DNA of 64,000 nucleotides from Stenotrophomonas maltophilia (GTDB lineage: Bacteria; Pseudomonadota; Gammaproteobacteria; Xanthomonadales; Xanthomonadaceae), in the NCBI RefSeq assembly GCF_006974125.1, contig NZ_CP037858.1, positions 2,294,001-2,358,000 on the forward strand. Direction: 5' to 3'. The position numbers and the translations under genes were made by a program. Below are positions 9,119 to 23,266 of the stretch, piece after piece; the first letter of the stretch is position 1; every line of letters starts with the position of its first letter. The notes below the pieces were generated by a model. The model made no database searches, was not told the origin of the DNA, and worked only from the letters and a program-made list of their open reading frames with translations.

Positions 9119-9964
9119 TCAATCCTCGCCGGCCAGCACGGCCGAGCCCTGGCGCAGCGACTGGTAGACCTCGTCGGTCTGCGGGCGCACACCGTGCCAC
9201 TGCAGGAAGCTCTCGGCGGCCTGCTCGACCAGCATGCCCAGGCCGTCGACGGTATTGCGGCACTGCGCCGCACGGGCCCAGGCCAGGAAGGCGATGGCCG
9301 CCTCGCCGTAGTTCAGGTCGACGGCGCTGGTCATCGAGTTGACCAGCGACAGCGGCAGCTTGAACTCGACGTCACGGTCGCGGCCGGCCGAGGTGGCGTT
9401 GACGATCAGTTCGAAGTCGCCCAGATCGCGCAGGTCTTCCCAGTAGCGGCTGATCGCGCGGCCCGGTTCACCCATGGCGTCGATCAGTTCGTCGGCACGC
9501 TCCGGCGTGCGGTTGACCACCACCAGCTCGGTGATGCCGGCATCAAGCAGCGCCGGGGCGACACTGCGCGCCGAGCCACCGGCACCGATCATCAGCACGC
9601 GACGGCCGCGCAGGTCCAGGCCATGGCGATCGGTCAGGTCACGCACCAGGCCGATGCCATCGGTGGTGTCACCGTGCCAGCGGTCGCCCTTGCGCAGCAG
9701 CGTGTTGACCGACCCGGCGCGGCGCGCCCGTGCGGTCAGCGTGGTGCATACCGAGAAAGCGGTTTCCTTGTGCGGCAGGGTGACGTTGGCACCGACACCG
9801 CCCTCGGCAGCGAAGGCCTCCAGGCCGGCCAGGAACGCATCCGGGGCCAGGTCGATCGCGCGATAGTCGATGGCGATGCCTTCCTGGCGACCGAACGTCG
9901 CATGGATCTGCGGCGACTTCGAGTGGGCAACGGGGTGTCCGAAGACGGCGTAACGGTCGGTCAT
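9119..9964 (-). CDS. aroE: shikimate dehydrogenase
   Basis: Reduces 3-dehydroshikimate to shikimate with NADPH in the aromatic amino acid pathway. The 281-residue protein has the substrate motif HSKSPQIH, catalytic Lys in [11 protein letters not shown], the TTDGIG Asp, and the Rossmann motif [16 protein letters not shown] followed by NRTPERA, where the Arg after Asn is typical of NADP preference. Normal length. It heads a two-gene unit with the small membrane protein and diverges from the beta-propeller gene, about 50 bp away. Confidence 0.96.
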   Translation of the reverse strand: MTDRYAVFGHPVAHSKSPQIHATFGRQEGIAIDYRAIDLAPDAFLAGLEAFAAEGGVGANVTLPHKETAFSVCTTLTARARRAGSVNTLLRKGDRWHGDTTDGIGLVRDLTDRHGLDLRGRRVLMIGAGGSARSVAPALLDAGITELVVVNRTPERADELIDAMGEPGRAISRYWEDLRDLGDFELIVNATSAGRDRDVEFKLPLSLVNSMTSAVDLNYGEAAIAFLAWARAAQCRNTVDGLGMLVEQAAESFLQWHGVRPQTDEVYQSLRQGSAVLAGED

Positions 9965-10012
9965 GGAATCCTCAAGCTGGCTAGACTGATGCTCTTTCGT
10001 GCACGGAACCGG

Positions 10013-10885
10013 ATGATGCGCATCACCCTGCCCCTGCTGGTGCTTGCCGCCAGTCTACTCTCTGCCCCCGTGGCGATGGCGTTGAACGAGTACGGCATCG
10101 AAGGCATGGGCGTGGTCTCGACCCGTGCCGACGAGGGCCGCGCCACGATCAGCGCCGATGGTCAGCGCATCGTCTTCGCCCGCCGCGGCGAGGCCGGCTG
10201 GGGCCTGTGGGAGGCACGCGTGGTCGATGGCCGCTGGCAGCAGGCACAGGCGCTGCCGGTGGGCGTGGCTGGCGAGGCCCGCGATCCCTACTTCAGCCGT
10301 GACGGCCGCTGGCTGCTGTTCGCGGCCGGCCGCGAGGGCGCGCTGGCGCTGTACCGCGCCGCATTGGCCGTCGACGGCCAGCTGGGTCATGCGCAGGCGC
10401 TGTCCGGTGATGGCGGTCGCCGGGAAGAGCGCGGGCCGGCCCTGAGCGCGGACGGCCAACGGCTGTTGTTTGCCCGCCAGCAGGGCCGTGGCGCCGGCTG
10501 GGACCTGTTCGTGGCAACGCTGGATGCGCAGGGCCAGCGCGGACCGGCCACCGCACTGACCGCGTTGAACAGCGCCGGCGACGAGACCGACGGCGACTGG
10601 CTGGGCCATGACGGCGCCGTGGTGTTCAGCCGCGGCAACGGCACGACCGCACAGGTGTGGAGCAGCGGTTGTGCGTGGACCGGCGTGTCGCTGCAGCCAT
10701 TGGGGCTGTCGTTCAACCAGACCAGCGGCTGGACCGGAGCACCGGTGATCGACAACGCCAAGCCGGGCGAGATGATGGTGGCCAGCAGCGCGGCCAAGGC
10801 ACCGCGTGCCGGTGGCGTGGATGTGTACCGGTTGGCGGCACCGAAGGTGGCGGCGGTGGCCGGGTGCGTGCCGGGCGCTCGGTAG
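10013..10885 (+). CDS. exported PD40/TolB-like beta-propeller protein
   Basis: About 290 residues. The N-terminus [21 protein letters not shown] is a clear Sec signal peptide, so the product is periplasmic. Repeated PD40 blades follow ([39 protein letters not shown]), the fold shared by TolB and peptidase propellers. There is no catalytic domain, so it is probably a binding or scaffold protein. An ATG at 9989 is in frame, but 10013 gives the better signal peptide. The TAG stop is part of the GTAG head of a SMAG repeat. Confidence 0.8.
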   Translation: MMRITLPLLVLAASLLSAPVAMALNEYGIEGMGVVSTRADEGRATISADGQRIVFARRGEAGWGLWEARVVDGRWQQAQALPVGVAGEARDPYFSRDGRWLLFAAGREGALALYRAALAVDGQLGHAQALSGDGGRREERGPALSADGQRLLFARQQGRGAGWDLFVATLDAQGQRGPATALTALNSAGDETDGDWLGHDGAVVFSRGNGTTAQVWSSGCAWTGVSLQPLGLSFNQTSGWTGAPVIDNAKPGEMMVASSAAKAPRAGGVDVYRLAAPKVAAVAGCVPGAR

Positions 10886-10962
10886 ATGCCAACCTTGGTG
10901 GGCCTGTGTGAAAGCGCCAACCAAGGTTGGCGGCTACCAGTAGATCCACGCCATGCGTGGAT
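10882..10962. repeat. SMAG cluster (three units)
   Basis: 10882-10905 (GTAGATGCCAACCTTGG, imperfect), 10914-10936 (CGCCAACCAAGGTTGGCGGCTAC, opposite orientation) and 10940-10962 (GTAGATCCACGCCATGCG). The first supplies the stop of the upstream gene. Confidence 0.88.
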
Positions 10963-10982
10963 GGAACGCCCGGAACGCGCGG

Positions 10983-11252
10983 TCAGCGCGACAACACCTT
11001 GGCGCGCAACTGCTCGTACTCCACTTCGCTCAGCTGGCCGTTGTCCTTGCGCTGGTTCAGCGCCGCCAGCTCGGCCTGCACGCTCTCCGGCAGGGCCTGC
11101 TCACGGGCCACGTGGCGGGCGGCCGAGAGCTGCTCCGGCGGGCGCTTGCCGGCCCGCCAGGCGGCGATGAAGACACCGACGATGATGGCGCCGAACACCA
11201 GCGTACCGATGCCCCAGATCAACCATTGCATCCATCCCAGTTCCGGTCCCAT
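10983..11252 (-). CDS. SHOCT-domain membrane protein
   Basis: 89 residues: one N-terminal transmembrane helix (about 8-31, WLIWGIGTLVFGAIIVGVFI), a basic linker, and a C-terminal SHOCT helix pair (LNQRKDNGQLSEVEYEQLRA). SHOCT modules are short oligomerisation or binding units, often fused to membrane anchors. No specific role can be assigned. It lies about 30 bp downstream of hemB on the same strand and may be cotranscribed. Confidence 0.8.
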   Translation of the reverse strand: MGPELGWMQWLIWGIGTLVFGAIIVGVFIAAWRAGKRPPEQLSAARHVAREQALPESVQAELAALNQRKDNGQLSEVEYEQLRAKVLSR

Positions 11253-11284
11253 CGCGTAGTCCTCCGTCTATCGTGGCGCTATTG

Positions 11285-13211
<1,927 letters not shown>

Positions 13212-13333
13212 GGGGCAGCCGCGCCGGGCGCGGATTCACAGGCACGCGGGGGGCTCGCGCAGCCATTCATTGTACGCCCCCGCCCGGCCGTCGGCCGTGT
13301 GCCTGCGACGCCCTGTCGCACCCGGGACCGGGC

Positions 13334-13582
13334 TCAGACCACGCCGCCGCCCAGGCCAAGACGCAGGATGCCGACCACCACCACGATGCCGTTCAGGACC
13401 AACCCGGCCCACGCCCGGCCACGCTTGCTCGGGTGGGTGAACAGGATGCCCAGCGCGGCGATCACCGCACCGACCGCGGCGAACGGGATCAGGAACCAGT
13501 TGCCCCAGCCCAGCAGCGGAATCAACGCCAGGATCATCCACAACAGCGCCAATACGCCCCACAACAGACTGATCACACCCAT
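13334..13582 (-). CDS. small membrane protein
   Basis: 82 residues with two or three hydrophobic helices (MGVISLLWGVLALLWMILAL, FLIPFAAVGAVIAALGIL, LVLNGIVVVVGILRL) and a charged loop HPSKRGRA. This resembles DUF4190-like small membrane proteins, but I cannot place it in a named family. The start is taken at MGVIS, where CGGGAGAG provides a ribosome site; an upstream ATG in frame has no such site. Confidence 0.65.
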   Translation of the reverse strand: MGVISLLWGVLALLWMILALIPLLGWGNWFLIPFAAVGAVIAALGILFTHPSKRGRAWAGLVLNGIVVVVGILRLGLGGGVV

Positions 13583-13766
13583 GCCGCTCTCCCGCAGTTG
13601 GTTCCTGGCCCCACCATAATCGTTCCCATTGCTGCCGCCTACTGCCATTGGCAGGGTTGTCACCCGACCCGTGCTAGCGTGCAGTCGTGCGTGCCCTGGC
13701 CCGGGTGTTGGCGCCGATTCAGAGTGGCCCGCCGATCATCGCAACCAGTCCTGCAGGGGTAGTGCC

Positions 13767-14249
13767 ATGAACATCCGTTGGGCCGCGTTGGCGGCCATGC
13801 TGCTGGTCGCCGCCGGCTGTGCCAGCACCTCCAAGGTGATGCTGGGCCGCGCCCGCGCACCGATCGACCCGGCGCTGGTGCAGATCTATTCGACGCCACC
13901 GGCCGGCTCCCAGGAAATCGCCCAGCTGGAATCGGCTTCCGCCGTCGGCTTCGGCACCCAGGGCCAGACCGATGCCGCGGTGGCACGCCTGAAGCGTGAA
14001 GCGGCGGCACTGGGCGCCAACGGCGTGGTGCTGATGGGCGTGGGCAGCAGCGGTTCGCCGGTAGGCATGTCGGTGGGCGCCGGCACCTTCGGCTCGCACG
14101 TTGGTGGCGGCGTCGGCATCGGGATTCCGACCACACAGAAGCGCGCCGCCGGCGTCGCCATCTGGGTGCCGAATCCGGCCCCCCCCGGCGCGGTTGCCGA
14201 CACAGGTGATCACCCCGCAGCGGTGACGCAGCTGCGTCACCGCGGGTAG
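13767..14249 (+). CDS. small lipoprotein of unknown function
   Basis: 160 residues. The lipobox VAAGC places Cys18 as the lipidated residue. The body contains QEIAQLESAS and an ANGVVLMGVGSSGSP strand like the heavy-metal-binding/RcsF-type fold, then a Gly-rich hairpin (GVGIGIPTTQKRAAGVAIW). The last residues (VADTGDHPAAVTQLRHRG) look like read-through into intergenic sequence, ending at the TAG of a SMAG GTAG head. The function is unknown; the envelope location is well supported. Confidence 0.72.
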   Translation: MNIRWAALAAMLLVAAGCASTSKVMLGRARAPIDPALVQIYSTPPAGSQEIAQLESASAVGFGTQGQTDAAVARLKREAAALGANGVVLMGVGSSGSPVGMSVGAGTFGSHVGGGVGIGIPTTQKRAAGVAIWVPNPAPPGAVADTGDHPAAVTQLRHRG

Positions 14250-14439
14250 TGCCGGCCGCTGGCCGGCAACCTCAGGAATCCTTCCTGCGCCAGGGCAATG
14301 CCGGCCAGCGGCCGGCACTACCCCTGCAACAACCGACGCATCGCTCTGGCAGGTGCCAACCTTGGTTGGCACGAAACCCGCGGCGCCGACCGAGGTCGGC
14401 ATCTACCAACGGCGATTGCCGGCCAGCGGCCGGCACTAC
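14246..14439. repeat. composite SMAG cluster C (five palindromes)
   Basis: Units at 14246-14268, 14299-14321, 14352-14372, 14385-14406 and 14416-14439. The last four match cluster B in order, spacing and linker. It fills the gap between two convergent genes. Confidence 0.92.
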
Positions 14440-14448
14440 CGGAGATGC

Positions 14449-16248
14449 TCAGCGCTTGTACTTCGGCACGAACACCTTGTTCACTGCGTCAGCCAGCTGG
14501 TCCGGCGGCAGCAGGCCCTGGTCGAGCAGGAAGTTGTTGAACGCCAGGCGGTCGAACTTCGCGCCCAGCGCCAGTTCGGTCTGCATGCGCAGTTCCAGGA
14601 TGCGGGTATAGCCGTAGAAGTAGCTGCCGGCCTGACCCGGCATGCGCACCATGTAGCGGTCCAGTTCCTGGGTGGCCATCGCCTTGGACAGGCCGACCTG
14701 CTCCATCAGCACGCGCTCGCCGTTGGCACGGTCGGTCAGGCCGAGGTTGAGCATCGGGTCAAGCATCGCGCGCGCGGCGCGCAGCAGGCGGAACTGCAGG
14801 GCAATCATCTGCCCGTCCAGCGGCTCGTACGGCACCATCTCGGCTTCGGCGTACAACGCCCAGCCTTCCACGTTCACCGAATTGAACGCGAACATGGTGC
14901 GCGCCAGCGACACGCCGCGCTCGACCATTGCGGTGAACTGCAGCTCGTGGCCGGGGCGACCTTCATGCGCGCTCAGCGTCCATGCTGCCGCACCGAAGTT
15001 GAAGTCGTCGTACTGCGCGCCCGGGCCCGCGGCCGGGTTGCCCAGCGGCAGCACGAAGGTGCCCTGCTGCCCGGTGTTGTTGACCAGCGGTGCCGGCAGG
15101 AAGTGCGGGGCCGGGCTGGCCGCGCTCTCTGCGGCCGAGCCCAGGCGCATCTGCATGGCGCGCTTGGGCACATCGACGATGGCGTGCTCGCGGATCAGCG
15201 GATCGATCGCATCGATCACCTTGCGGTAGTGGCCTTCCAGCTGATCGTCGGCGATCTTGTCGGCCTTCAGCGCGCGGATCACCGCCACCGGGTCGCTCGG
15301 ATCAGCCACCTTCAGGCCCTTGTCCTTCACCACCAGCGGTGCCAGCTGCTGCATCGCCGAGCGGGTTTCCATGAACTCCAGCTGCGCACGCTGCATCAGC
15401 AGCTTCGGATCGATGTCGATGCCGACCTGCTTGAGCTGGTAGGCATACAGCGGCGCCGGCAGGCGTGCGTCGGCACGTGCCTTCGGCAGCACCTCCCTGC
15501 GGGTCCAGGCGGCGTAGTCCTTCATCTGCCCGGCCAAGGTCTTCATCGCCTCATCGGCGCTGGTGATCTGGTACTTCTTCAGCAGCGACTCGATGCCGGT
15601 GACGTAGGTCTCGACGTTGTCCAGCGACTGCTGCACTTCGATCTTCGTCGGCTGCAGCAGGCTGCTGTCCTTCAGTCGTTCCTCGTAACGCTGGCGCGCC
15701 AGCGTGGTGAAGGCGGTGCCGCCCGGCTGCAGGCCGGCATAGGCCTTGAGGCGATCGAGCGCCTTGGCCCGGCGCTCGGCCGGCACCTGGTCGGACAGCA
15801 GCAGGTTGAGGCCGCTGAACACGGTCTGCGGTGCGTCGCTCCACGGCAGCAGGTACTTCTCGTTGAGCTCGCTGCCCTCGATGTTCTGGTTGGCGGCGTG
15901 GATCATGATCTCCAGGTCCTGGCGGACGTTGGGATCCTTTTCGGCGGCCAACTTTGCCTTCAGTTCGTCGCGTGCCTTGGCCATGGCAGCGCGGTAGCGC
16001 TTGCCGTTGTCCGGGCCGAGGTCGGCCACCTTGTCGTCATAGCCGGGCACGCCGAAGAAGCCGGTTTCCTCCGGCTGGAACGGGCCCTGCGCATCCAGCA
16101 GGATCTGCGCCAGCGCATTGCTGCGGGCGACCCAGGCCGGGCTGGCCGGGGTAGCGGCCTTGGTGGCGGGTGCCGCCAGCGCCGGCGGTGCGGACAGCAG
16201 CGGTGCGGCGGTCAGGGCCAGGGCAACGGCCAATGCAATCGGCTTCAT
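14449..16248 (-). CDS. exported DUF885 (M3/M32-like) putative metallopeptidase
   Basis: 599 residues with a Sec signal peptide (MKPIALAVALALTAAPLLSA). The DUF885 core carries SAHEGRPGHELQF, an HExxxxH arrangement that probably coordinates zinc, then ERGVSLARTMFAFNSVNVEGWALYAE in pieces, with a downstream Glu as third ligand. Family members are peptidase-like periplasmic proteins, mostly uncharacterised. CTGGAGTGTCCC precedes the chosen ATG. It ends 9 bp from SMAG cluster C. Confidence 0.85.
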   Translation of the reverse strand: MKPIALAVALALTAAPLLSAPPALAAPATKAATPASPAWVARSNALAQILLDAQGPFQPEETGFFGVPGYDDKVADLGPDNGKRYRAAMAKARDELKAKLAAEKDPNVRQDLEIMIHAANQNIEGSELNEKYLLPWSDAPQTVFSGLNLLLSDQVPAERRAKALDRLKAYAGLQPGGTAFTTLARQRYEERLKDSSLLQPTKIEVQQSLDNVETYVTGIESLLKKYQITSADEAMKTLAGQMKDYAAWTRREVLPKARADARLPAPLYAYQLKQVGIDIDPKLLMQRAQLEFMETRSAMQQLAPLVVKDKGLKVADPSDPVAVIRALKADKIADDQLEGHYRKVIDAIDPLIREHAIVDVPKRAMQMRLGSAAESAASPAPHFLPAPLVNNTGQQGTFVLPLGNPAAGPGAQYDDFNFGAAAWTLSAHEGRPGHELQFTAMVERGVSLARTMFAFNSVNVEGWALYAEAEMVPYEPLDGQMIALQFRLLRAARAMLDPMLNLGLTDRANGERVLMEQVGLSKAMATQELDRYMVRMPGQAGSYFYGYTRILELRMQTELALGAKFDRLAFNNFLLDQGLLPPDQLADAVNKVFVPKYKR

Positions 16249-16363
16249 GGGACACTCCAGCAAAGGGTTGCCCGCACCCTACGCGCTCACAGCGATGGCG
16301 ACAATCGGCTGGAGGTCACGGCGACCGGGTTGTGCGGACGGGCTCCGCGGAAACCTGCCGGGG

Positions 16364-16385
16364 GTAGAGTCGACTGTCAGTCGAC
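16364..16385. repeat. SMAG palindrome (GTAGAGTCGACTG type)
   Basis: GTAGA followed by GTCGACTG/CAGTCGAC. A further GTCGACC half-site is at 16430. The remainder of the 16249-16483 gap has no recognised feature. Confidence 0.8.
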
Positions 16386-16483
16386 CATCGCGCGCAGCGC
16401 GGGGGTTTTCGCCATCTGATCGAAGAGCGGTCGACCAACTGTGTAAACCCAGTCGACGTCCCGCAGTCGCCTGCCCTCGGAGG

Positions 16484-16999
16484 TCACAACGCGGCGGTCA
16501 GCGGGCATTCGCCGCGATCACGGCAGGCCTGCAGTTCGCATTCGTGTGCAGCCTCATCATCATCCAGCGCCGTCAGGTCGAAGGTCTGCTTGTCCTCGCC
16601 CAGCACGTACATCACCGGGTAGTCCCACACGTCATCGCGACGGGTGCCCTGCACGAACAACCGGCCATGCGCATGCGGTCCTTCCAGGGCCACGGTCAGG
16701 CCGACATCACGCTGGCCGTTGATCGCAGTCTGCATGCTGCCCAGCGGCATCGACTCGATATTCAGCGGCTCACCGAACGCTCCCACCAGGTCGATACTGC
16801 AACCCGCGCGCCGCAGCGCCTCGCGCATCGGCGGGCTCTCGCGTGCGGCCTCGCTCCAGCGCAGCACGCTCCAGGTCACCACGCCACCGGCCCCACCCAG
16901 CACCAGCACCACCATCAACGGCATCGCCCAGCGCCAGTGGCGGCACCACCAACCGGCGGATGCCGGGTCATGGGCAGGAATCGGCGGTGGCAGGGTCAT
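16484..16999 (-). CDS. Coa1/Tim21-like membrane-anchored protein
   Basis: 171 residues with one transmembrane helix near the N-terminus (about 27-45, MPLMVVLVLGGAGGVVTWSV). The soluble part has SPPMREALRRAGCSIDLVGAFGEP, a Coa1/Tim21-type signature in which a short region changes fold against the membrane, then a beta-sheet region (GRLFVQGTRRDDVWDYPVMY). The family is named after mitochondrial cytochrome oxidase assembly; in bacteria its role is untested. It is 25 bp downstream of the dipeptidyl peptidase gene. Confidence 0.65.
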   Translation of the reverse strand: MTLPPPIPAHDPASAGWWCRHWRWAMPLMVVLVLGGAGGVVTWSVLRWSEAARESPPMREALRRAGCSIDLVGAFGEPLNIESMPLGSMQTAINGQRDVGLTVALEGPHAHGRLFVQGTRRDDVWDYPVMYVLGEDKQTFDLTALDDDEAAHECELQACRDRGECPLTAAL

Positions 17000-17024
17000 C
17001 GGCGGGCTCCTTCCCGTTGCTGGA

Positions 17025-20116
<3,092 letters not shown>

Positions 20117-20228
20117 GGCGTCGGCTCGGGGTGCGGAAAGGAACCTGAAGTCTAGTGCGTGAGTTGGGTTGGCACCGTCATGGCGGGCCGGTAACCTCGC
20201 CTCTCCCCCGAAACGCAGCATCCCCCGC

Positions 20229-20849
20229 ATGAGTGCAAACCGCCCGCCGCTCTCCCCGTTGTCCACGCTGATCTTCGCCTCGCGCTGGCTGCAGCTGCCG
20301 CTGTACCTGGGCCTGATCGTGGCGCAGTGCGTCTACGTGTTCCTGTTCGGCAAGGAACTGTGGCACCTGATCTCGCATTCCGCCTCGATGGGTGAACAGC
20401 AGATCATGCTGATCGTGCTGGGCCTGATCGACGTGGTGATGATCTCCAACCTGCTGGTGATGGTGATCGTCGGCGGCTATGAGACCTTCGTCTCGCGCCT
20501 GCGCCTGGAAGGCCACCCGGACCAGCCGGAATGGCTGAGCCACGTCAACGCCAGCGTGCTGAAGGTGAAGCTGGCGATGGCGATCATCGGCATCTCCTCG
20601 ATCCACCTGCTGAAGACCTTCATCGCCAGTGGCGCGCTGAATGGCATCCCGCTGTGCACGCCGGAGCAGATGACTGTGGCCGCCGCCAACATCGGTGTCG
20701 CCCGCTGCTCGATGCTGACCCAGGAAGGCGTGCTGTGGCAGACCATCATCCACTGCGTGTTCATCCTGTCGGCGATCGGCATCGCCTGGACCGACAAGCT
20801 GATGTCCAACAGCCACAGCAAGTCGCACGACAAGGCGCACGACCACTGA
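20229..20849 (+). CDS. UPF0114 (YqhA-like) membrane protein
   Basis: 206 residues of the TIGR00645 family: three or four transmembrane segments, the signature [20 protein letters not shown], the loop [21 protein letters not shown], and [19 protein letters not shown]. The C-terminus is His/Ser-rich ([12 protein letters not shown]), possibly metal binding. The function is unknown; E. coli YqhA is the reference. Confidence 0.88.
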   Translation: MSANRPPLSPLSTLIFASRWLQLPLYLGLIVAQCVYVFLFGKELWHLISHSASMGEQQIMLIVLGLIDVVMISNLLVMVIVGGYETFVSRLRLEGHPDQPEWLSHVNASVLKVKLAMAIIGISSIHLLKTFIASGALNGIPLCTPEQMTVAAANIGVARCSMLTQEGVLWQTIIHCVFILSAIGIAWTDKLMSNSHSKSHDKAHDH

Positions 20850-20890
20850 GGTCGGCGCCGGCAACGGCCTGGTCGCCGTTGCCCTTCCCT

Positions 20891-20917
20891 GCCACCGCCC
20901 TTGTACGTGGCGGTGGC
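20891..20917 (+). other. perfect 9-bp hairpin between UPF0114 and TonB-domain genes
   Basis: GCCACCGCC/GGCGGTGGC with a 9-nt loop and no T-tract. It lies about 40 bp after the UPF0114 stop. It may act in mRNA 3'-end stability or Rho-dependent ending. Confidence 0.45.
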
Positions 20918-21049
20918 GGGGATGCTAGATTGCACCCTCGCCGTTGCCGGCGGTGGCGTCGGGAAACGTCACCCTGCCGCGCCCGGACCGCAGGTCCCGG
21001 CCATGCATATCAATGATTTACGTCACGTCGTCTTCTAGAGGGGAGCAGG

Positions 21050-22054
21050 ATGTCGCACGTCTCAACGATCACCGCCGCGCGCCGGTGGCTGCCGGTTGCC
21101 CTGGCACTGGCACTGGCCGCCTGCTCGGGCAAGGAAGAAACCGCAGCACCGGCCCCGGCCGCCGCACCCACCGCCGCTGCACCGGCCGCACCGGTGGTCG
21201 CCGCCAAGGTGCAGTCGATGGGCACCGAGCAGCTGCGTGAGTCGGCCAGCCAGGCCCTGCGCGAAAACCGCATGTACGCGCCGGCCGGCGACAACGCCAT
21301 CGAGTACTACCTCGCCCTGCGCGACAAGACCCCGGACGACGCCTCGGTGAAGAGCGCGCTGACCGACCTGCTGCCCTACACCCTGATCGCCGCCGAACAG
21401 CACCTGGGTCGCGAGGACTACACCGAGGCGCAGCGCCTGGTGGCACTGATCGAGAAGGTGGATGCCTCCGCGCCGGCCCTGCCGCGCCTGAAGGACGGCC
21501 TGGCCAAGGGCGTGCAGAACGCAGCCAAGCGCACCGAAGCGGAAGCCGAGAAGGCGAAGAAGGACGCCGAGGACCGCAGCAAGCAGCAGACCGAGCAGCA
21601 GCGCCTGAGCGAGCAGCGCGCCAAGGAAGCCGACGCAGCCAAGCAGATCGCCGCGCAGCAGGATGCCGCCCGCCGCGACAACGAACGCCAGGAAGCCGAG
21701 CGCCAGGCCGCCGCCCGCCGCGAAGCCGAGCAGAAGCAGCAGCAGGCCGCCGCCCAGCAGGCCAGCGCCGCACGCCAGGCCGCCGCACCCGCAGCGCCCA
21801 CCCTGCGCCCGGTCAGCACACCGGCGCCGCGCTATCCAGGCGAAGCGCTGCGCTCGGGAACCTCCGGCGAAGTGCTGGTGGAGATCACCGTCGGCACCGA
21901 CGGCTCGGTGGTGAACGCTCGCGTGCTGCGCGCGACGCCGGGGCGCGTGTTCGATCGTGAAGCCCTGAACGCCGTGAAGCGCTGGCGCTTCGAGCCGGTC
22001 AGCGCGCCGGTGACCACCCGCCGTACGCTGGTGTTCGCGCCGGGCAACAACTGA
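21050..22054 (+). CDS. TonB C-terminal-domain lipoprotein
   Basis: 334 residues. The N-terminus ends in a lipobox ALAAC with Cys25. A Pro/Ala-rich segment, a TPR-like helical part (DNAIEYYLALRDKTPDDASV) and a long charged coiled coil (about 165-250, rich in Glu, Lys, Gln, Ala) lead to a C-terminal TonB domain (PRYPGEALRSGTSGEVLVEI; VKRWRFEPVSAPVTTRRTL). TonB domains normally pass ExbBD energy to outer-membrane receptors from an inner-membrane anchor; a lipidated version is unusual. A strong ribosome site (GAGGGGAGCAGG) precedes the ATG. No exbBD genes lie nearby. Confidence 0.85.
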   Translation: MSHVSTITAARRWLPVALALALAACSGKEETAAPAPAAAPTAAAPAAPVVAAKVQSMGTEQLRESASQALRENRMYAPAGDNAIEYYLALRDKTPDDASVKSALTDLLPYTLIAAEQHLGREDYTEAQRLVALIEKVDASAPALPRLKDGLAKGVQNAAKRTEAEAEKAKKDAEDRSKQQTEQQRLSEQRAKEADAAKQIAAQQDAARRDNERQEAERQAAARREAEQKQQQAAAQQASAARQAAAPAAPTLRPVSTPAPRYPGEALRSGTSGEVLVEITVGTDGSVVNARVLRATPGRVFDREALNAVKRWRFEPVSAPVTTRRTLVFAPGNN

Positions 22055-22057
22055 ACG

Positions 22058-22095
22058 AAAAAGGGGACGGAGGGGATTAAGTCGTTTCTGCCCCT
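22058..22095. repeat. GGGGACGGAGGGGATTAAG-type element, copy 2
   Basis: A single arm in the plus orientation, starting 3 bp after the TonB-domain gene stop (AAAAAGGGGACGGAGGGG, then ATTAAGTCGTTTCTGCCCC). Confidence 0.8.
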
Positions 22096-22106
22096 GCAAT
22101 GACGCC

Positions 22107-22129
22107 AAGGCCCGGCATGTCCGGGCCTT
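22107..22129. terminator. bidirectional Rho-independent terminator
   Basis: AAGGCCCGG-CATGT-CCGGGCCTT, 9 bp, followed by GTCCGTTT, between convergent genes. Confidence 0.75.
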
Positions 22130-22136
22130 GTCCGTT

Positions 22137-22391
22137 TCAGGCCACTCCATCGATCAGGCGTTGCAGTGCCGGATCGCGCGCCGCCAGCACCTGGAACAGG
22201 CCCAGCGCGTGCAGGCCCGGCAGCAACGCACGCAGGTCGGCTTCAGCAGTGGCGCGTGTGGCAGGATCGCTGGCCGGATCCTGCCAGTCGCGGGCGCTGG
22301 CCAGGAAAGCACCCACGCTGCCCTTGCGCACGGTGAGACCGTTCACCTGCACGTCGTTCTGATGGTCGGGAAGAATGTCCTGTGGCTGCAT
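22137..22391 (-). CDS. small hypothetical protein divergent from AraC regulator
   Basis: 84 residues starting MQPQDILPDHQNDVQVNGL. It is mostly helical, with no signal peptide or membrane segment (SVGAFLASARDWQDPASDPA; ADLRALLPGLHALGLF). I do not recognise it. It is divergent from the AraC-type gene, with 77 bp between starts, so it is a plausible target of that regulator. GGAGCG lies upstream of the chosen ATG. Confidence 0.65.
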   Translation of the reverse strand: MQPQDILPDHQNDVQVNGLTVRKGSVGAFLASARDWQDPASDPATRATAEADLRALLPGLHALGLFQVLAARDPALQRLIDGVA

Positions 22392-22468
22392 GGGGAAGCG
22401 CTCCGTTGAAGTGGGCTCCAGTGTCGGGGCCCGGACGCGACGTTTCTGCCGTATAACTGCCAATCGAT

Positions 22469-23266
22469 ATGGCAGATCAGACAACCATCGCATTGCTCGA
22501 CCCCGCGTTGGCCGATGCCTCCGACGGACCGGTGGTGCTGGCGGCCCGGCTGCGCCAGTGCGGTGTGCGTCGCACGGGCCGCCACCGGCATGCGCGTGGG
22601 CAGCTACTGGGTGCGCACCAGGGGCTGCTGCGGATCGCCGCCGACGACCTGCACTGGCTGCTGCCCGCAGGTCACGTCGCCTGGATACCGCCCTTGCTGC
22701 CCCACGCGCTGCTGGGCGCAGACGGGTTCGATGGCTGGAGCCTGTACTTCAACGCCGAGGCCTGCCTGGGTCTGCCCGCCACACCACGCATCTTCCAGCC
22801 AGATGCGCTGCTGCAGGCGGCGGCAGCACGTGCGCTGCAATGGCCCCATCGGCCGCTGGATGCTGCACAGGCACAACTGGCCGGTGTGATCGCCGATGAG
22901 ATCGCCAGCAGTACGCCATTGCCATTGGCCCTGCCACAACCGCGCGACCGCCGCCTGCGCCGGATCGCCGCCGCGCTGGCTCGCGCGCCGCACGACAACC
23001 GCAGCGTCGACGACTGGGCCGCGAGCAGCGGCCTGTCCAGCCGCAGCCTGGCCCGCCACTGGCTGGCCGAGACCGGCATGACGCTGGGCCAATGGCGGCA
23101 ACGACTGCGCGTGCTGCTGGCGCTGCCACACCTGCTGGCGGGTGAGCCGGTGATCGGCGTTGCACTGTCGATGGGCTACGACACGCCCAGTGCGTTCATC
23201 GCCGTGTTCAAGCGCGAGATGGGCGTGACGCCTGCGCGCTACGGAAAAGGGGACGGAGGGGATTAA
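22469..23266 (+). CDS. AraC-family transcriptional regulator with REP-derived C-terminus
   Basis: 265 residues. The N-terminal cupin-like effector domain includes HRHARGQLLGAHQGLLRI, AGHVAWIPPLLPHALLGAD and GWSLYFNAEACLG. The C-terminal double HTH has SVDDWAASSGLSSRSLARHW and VIGVALSMGYDTPSAFIAVF, closing with FKREMGVTPARY, the canonical AraC ending. The last residues GKGDGGD and the TAA stop are encoded by the GGAAAAGGGGACGGAGGGGA repeat, so the original stop was replaced by the element. It may control the small divergent gene. Confidence 0.9.
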   Translation: MADQTTIALLDPALADASDGPVVLAARLRQCGVRRTGRHRHARGQLLGAHQGLLRIAADDLHWLLPAGHVAWIPPLLPHALLGADGFDGWSLYFNAEACLGLPATPRIFQPDALLQAAAARALQWPHRPLDAAQAQLAGVIADEIASSTPLPLALPQPRDRRLRRIAAALARAPHDNRSVDDWAASSGLSSRSLARHWLAETGMTLGQWRQRLRVLLALPHLLAGEPVIGVALSMGYDTPSAFIAVFKREMGVTPARYGKGDGGD

